DNA of 6,467 nt from JADGQM01 sp964505935 (GTDB taxonomy: Bacteria > Desulfobacterota > Syntrophobacteria > Syntrophobacterales > Syntrophobacteraceae). Under the pieces are notes generated by a model. That model saw only the letters and a list, made by a program, of their open reading frames with translations. It had not been told where the DNA came from and searched no databases. Numbering within the stretch: position 1 is the stretch's first letter; each line of letters begins with the position of its first letter. The translations under genes and the position numbers were made by a program. This document shows positions 4,087 to 6,467 of this stretch, one piece after another. The DNA lies in NCBI GenBank assembly GCA_964505935.1, contig CAZDKX010000285.1, forward strand, positions 1 to 6,467, given 5' to 3'.

Positions 4087-6467
4087 CTAAGAAGGCGAGC
4101 GCTTTTCCTTTTGCTTCGGGTCCAGCGCTTCCGTGGTTATCTCGGGCGTACCCTCCGTTCCAGCCCGATAGTTGGGATGATAATAAGAATGGTAATAATG
4201 ATAATAGCGATAATAGTACCCGCCATAATGGGCTCCCAGATCAAGCTTGTTAATGATGGCGCCGAGGAGATGTCCTCCAACATTGACGAGGCTTCGGCGG
4301 AAAATGCGCAATGCCTCCCGATGTGTTTGTCCCAGGTTGCTGACCAGGACTACTCCGTCCACAACATTTCCGAGCACGAGCACATCGGCAAAGCCGGAAG
4401 CCGGAGGAGAATCAATGATGATTCGGTCATAGAGCTTATCGAGCTCGCCAAGCAGGTTTCTCATCTGATTAGAGGCCAGTAGCTCAGCTGGGTTAGGCGG
4501 CATCGGACCGGCAGGCATGAAGTGAAGGCTGGGAAAGTCGGTTTCCTGGATTGCCTGACCCATTTTGCAGATGCCTGACAGCAACTGGCTAAGCCCCTTT
4601 CGTTTGTGGCGATTGTCGTATTGCCCGTTGCTATTGAAAATGCGGTGCAGCCTGGGTCTTCTGAGGTCTGCATCAATGAGCAGGACCTTCTCGTCGGAAG
4701 ACACAAAAGCCAGCGCCAGGTTTGTGGCAATGGTACTCTTGCCCTCTGAGGGGCTGGTGCTGGTGACGAGAATCATTTTGGGAGGCTTGTCGACCGCGCT
4801 TGACAGCTGAATCGACACCCTAGTGGTCCGAATGGCTTCGGAAAAAGCCGCACGTGGCTTGCTGAGAACGAGAGTATCAAGGTCTTTCGCTTCCTCGATG
4901 GTAGCCAGAGGCAACACTCCCACCACCGGAATGCAAAATCGCTCTGAAATCTCATCGACGCTTTTCACGGTGTTGTCGAGGTATTCCAGGAAGAAGGCCA
5001 GACTCACACCCCCCATGAGGCCCACCACAAGGGCCAAGAGGAGATTGACCTTTATATTGGGTTTGTAGGGCTTCAGCGGAAGAGCTGCATAATCAACTAC
5101 TTGAATGTTACCGAGATCAGTGCCTACCTTGGCGTCTATCTCTTTGGATCTTTCCATGAGACTCTGGTGTATGAACTTGCTGGTTTCCACCTCACGTTCG
5201 AGGATCTTGTATTCGGTGGCCTGGTTGTTCAAATCCAGCGCCTGTTTCTTCATTTCCTCAGCCTTGGCCATCAGAGAAGCCTCTTTCGCCTGGGCACTGA
5301 GGAAATCGCTTTTGATAGTCCCCAAAATGCGGTTCTCTTCTGCAGCAATGCGCCGTTCCAGGTCCTGCTGCCGTGCTTTGATGTTTTTCAGCTTCGGGTA
5401 GTCCTCTTTAAAAGTCGAATAGTTCTCCTGGTATTCGGCCTCCACTTTCGCTAATTCGTGGCGCAGATTCTGAACGAGAGTACTTCCCATAACCATGGAT
5501 TGAGAGCTGATGTTTTCGCCGCTTGCTTGCTGATAAAGGGATTCTTTGGCAATGCGCTCCGCTTGGGCTTCCGCCAGGGCTTTGTTCATTTCCTCGAGCT
5601 GGCGATAGATCAGATTCAAGTTGGAACTGAGCGAGACAATCCCGGCCTTCTGCGCAAACTCGCTGAGACTCTTTTCTGCCTTTTCCAAGTTGATACGGGC
5701 TACTTCCAACTGCTTTTCCAACTGTACGCGGGCAGACCCGGCCGCGTCTATCTTTTTGTCCATCTGCCAAGAGATGTATTCCTGGACATGCGTATTCACG
5801 ATATCGCGGGTGAGACCGGGGTCGATACCGCTGAAGTAAAGTGAAATGATGGTGGTATCCCGCTCCGGTTGTATATCTAAATTTTTGATATAAGAGTCTT
5901 CGATGCGTTGATCGAGGTGAAGCTTGGTCAGGGTGGGATCGGCTTCGGCTTCCGCTTGCTTCTTTGGCTGAAAGAGCGCCATGGCAGCCGTACGCACTTG
6001 GCTCAGACTGTCCCCGACGATAGTCTGTAGCCAACCAAAGAAACCTTCCGAGCGTTGATTCTGGCTGGCCAACGCCGTGTTGAAAACCGGATTCTCAGCC
6101 AAGTGCAGTCTCTCGATCACACGGTGGGCCAAAGATCGGCTCTGAAGCAACTTCACATTGGTCTGGATGTATTCGCGGAGTTGTGGGCCCATCCCGGTGC
6201 CGGTCAAATCTTCAAACTTGGTGACTTTGGGCATTTGCAGACTTAGTTCAAGCCGCCCGGTGGCCCTGAAAACCGGCGTCATGGTGAGGCTGATGATGAG
6301 CATCAGGATGAACACGCCGCAGAGAAAGGAGAGGACGGCCCATTTGTGCCGAAGCACCATATCAAGATAATCGCGCAGGTCTGCGGAGTCGTCAAAATCC
6401 GGGAGCGGGTCTCGCACCTCGGTGCTGGGGAGATTGGCTCGGGAAAGCGCAGGAAGGTTGCCCTTGA
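4087..6467 (-). CDS. Wzc-like polysaccharide co-polymerase / bacterial tyrosine kinase, 5' end probably outside window
   Basis: This inner-membrane protein controls EPS chain length and export. Numbering is from the GTG at 6417 (776 residues). A Wzz-type N-terminus (LRDYLDMVLRHKW) leads into membrane segment 1 (about 26-48). A long periplasmic coiled coil covers about 220-425, followed by a GNVR-type segment (LEREVETSKFIHQSLMERSKEID, about 406-428), the proline motif PLKPYKP (447-453) and membrane segment 2 (457-477). The cytoplasmic BY-kinase domain has EX2RX2R (E527, R530, R533), which mediates oligomerisation in this family; Walker A SPSEGKST with K560; Walker A' VLLIDADLRRP (578-588); and Walker B RIIIDSPP (665-672). 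A tyrosine-rich tail follows at 731-750. The family autophosphorylates such tyrosines and is reset by a Wzb/CpsB phosphatase, which is not seen here. The frame stays open beyond the GTG to the window edge, with no other start codon and no ribosome binding site, so translation probably begins outside. First visible gene of the operon. Confidence 0.93.
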   Translation of the reverse strand, partial: KGNLPALSRANLPSTEVRDPLPDFDDSADLRDYLDMVLRHKWAVLSFLCGVFILMLIISLTMTPVFRATGRLELSLQMPKVTKFEDLTGTGMGPQLREYIQTNVKLLQSRSLAHRVIERLHLAENPVFNTALASQNQRSEGFFGWLQTIVGDSLSQVRTAAMALFQPKKQAEAEADPTLTKLHLDQRIEDSYIKNLDIQPERDTTIISLYFSGIDPGLTRDIVNTHVQEYISWQMDKKIDAAGSARVQLEKQLEVARINLEKAEKSLSEFAQKAGIVSLSSNLNLIYRQLEEMNKALAEAQAERIAKESLYQQASGENISSQSMVMGSTLVQNLRHELAKVEAEYQENYSTFKEDYPKLKNIKARQQDLERRIAAEENRILGTIKSDFLSAQAKEASLMAKAEEMKKQALDLNNQATEYKILEREVETSKFIHQSLMERSKEIDAKVGTDLGNIQVVDYAALPLKPYKPNIKVNLLLALVVGLMGGVSLAFFLEYLDNTVKSVDEISERFCIPVVGVLPLATIEEAKDLDTLVLSKPRAAFSEAIRTTRVSIQLSSAVDKPPKMILVTSTSPSEGKSTIATNLALAFVSSDEKVLLIDADLRRPRLHRIFNSNGQYDNRHKRKGLSQLLSGICKMGQAIQETDFPSLHFMPAGPMPPNPAELLASNQMRNLLGELDKLYDRIIIDSPPASGFADVLVLGNVVDGVVLVSNLGQTHREALRIFRRSLVNVGGHLLGAIINKLDLGAHYGGYYYRYYHYYHSYYHPNYRAGTEGTPEITTEALDPKQKEKRSPS
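4168..4227 (-). other. Tyrosine-rich phosphorylation tail of the Wzc-like kinase
   Basis: These bases encode residues 731-750, in which 11 of 20 residues are tyrosine and most of the rest are His, Gly or Arg (for example YYYRYYHYYH). In BY-kinases a C-terminal tyrosine cluster is the trans-autophosphorylation site, and its phosphorylation level sets the assembly state of the octamer. On the plus strand the same DNA appears as an AT-rich run of ATA, TAA and GATAAT units, a result of the TAT/TAC codons. Twenty-six further residues rich in Lys, Glu, Thr and Pro follow the cluster. Confidence 0.85.

Noticed and set aside
4168..4227. AT-rich GATAAT/TAATAA-like run considered as a microsatellite or as a -10 promoter cluster.
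   Set aside because: It is explained by the tyrosine codons (TAT, TAC) of the kinase tail on the minus strand, and there is no downstream plus-strand gene.
5408..6034. A 208-codon open frame on the minus strand in another frame of the Wzc-like gene.
   Set aside because: The Wzc-like protein is continuous through this region with its expected coiled coil, and the alternative product is low-complexity and unlike any known family.

Overview
The window reads as part of an exopolysaccharide (EPS) or capsule locus of a Gram-negative bacterium. It holds two converging transcription units. On the plus strand is the 3' part of a GT4-type glycosyltransferase gene that enters from the left edge. On the minus strand, three tightly packed genes enter from the right edge and run leftward: a Wzc-like fusion of polysaccharide co-polymerase and tyrosine kinase, a membrane-anchored repeat protein with a C-terminal beta-sandwich, and a membrane-anchored J-domain protein with a C-terminal NTF2-like domain. 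The gene families, the moderately GC-rich composition and the C-rich/G-rich palindromic intergenic repeat suggest a deltaproteobacterium (Desulfobacterota or relatives). That assignment is inference; no marker gene is present.

Layout: 1-954 (+) glycosyltransferase, 5' end outside the window. 940-1032 is a two-armed palindromic repeat (REP/REPIN-like) that supplies the last four codons and the stop of the glycosyltransferase. 1033-1168 is the rest of the convergent intergenic gap, with one GC-rich hairpin candidate close to the end of the minus-strand operon. 1169-2848 (-) is the J-domain/NTF2-like protein. 2838-4070 (-) is the repeat/beta-sandwich protein, overlapping the J-protein gene by 11 bp. 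4087-6467 (-) is the Wzc-like protein, whose reading frame stays open to the right edge. The minus-strand promoter is not in the window.

How the genes may work together: the glycosyltransferase would add a sugar to the lipid-linked repeat unit on the cytoplasmic face. The Wzc-like protein would control polymer length and export through its periplasmic coiled coil and its cytoplasmic ATPase/kinase domain with a tyrosine-rich tail. The two other operon proteins each have one membrane segment and a large predicted periplasmic part, so they could be accessory parts of the same envelope-spanning machine. The most unusual is the J protein. Its topology would put a DnaK-recruiting J domain in the cytoplasm, joined through the membrane and a roughly 210-residue Pro/Ala-rich linker to a periplasmic NTF2-like fold. 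No tRNA, rRNA, CRISPR array, transposase or phage gene was seen.
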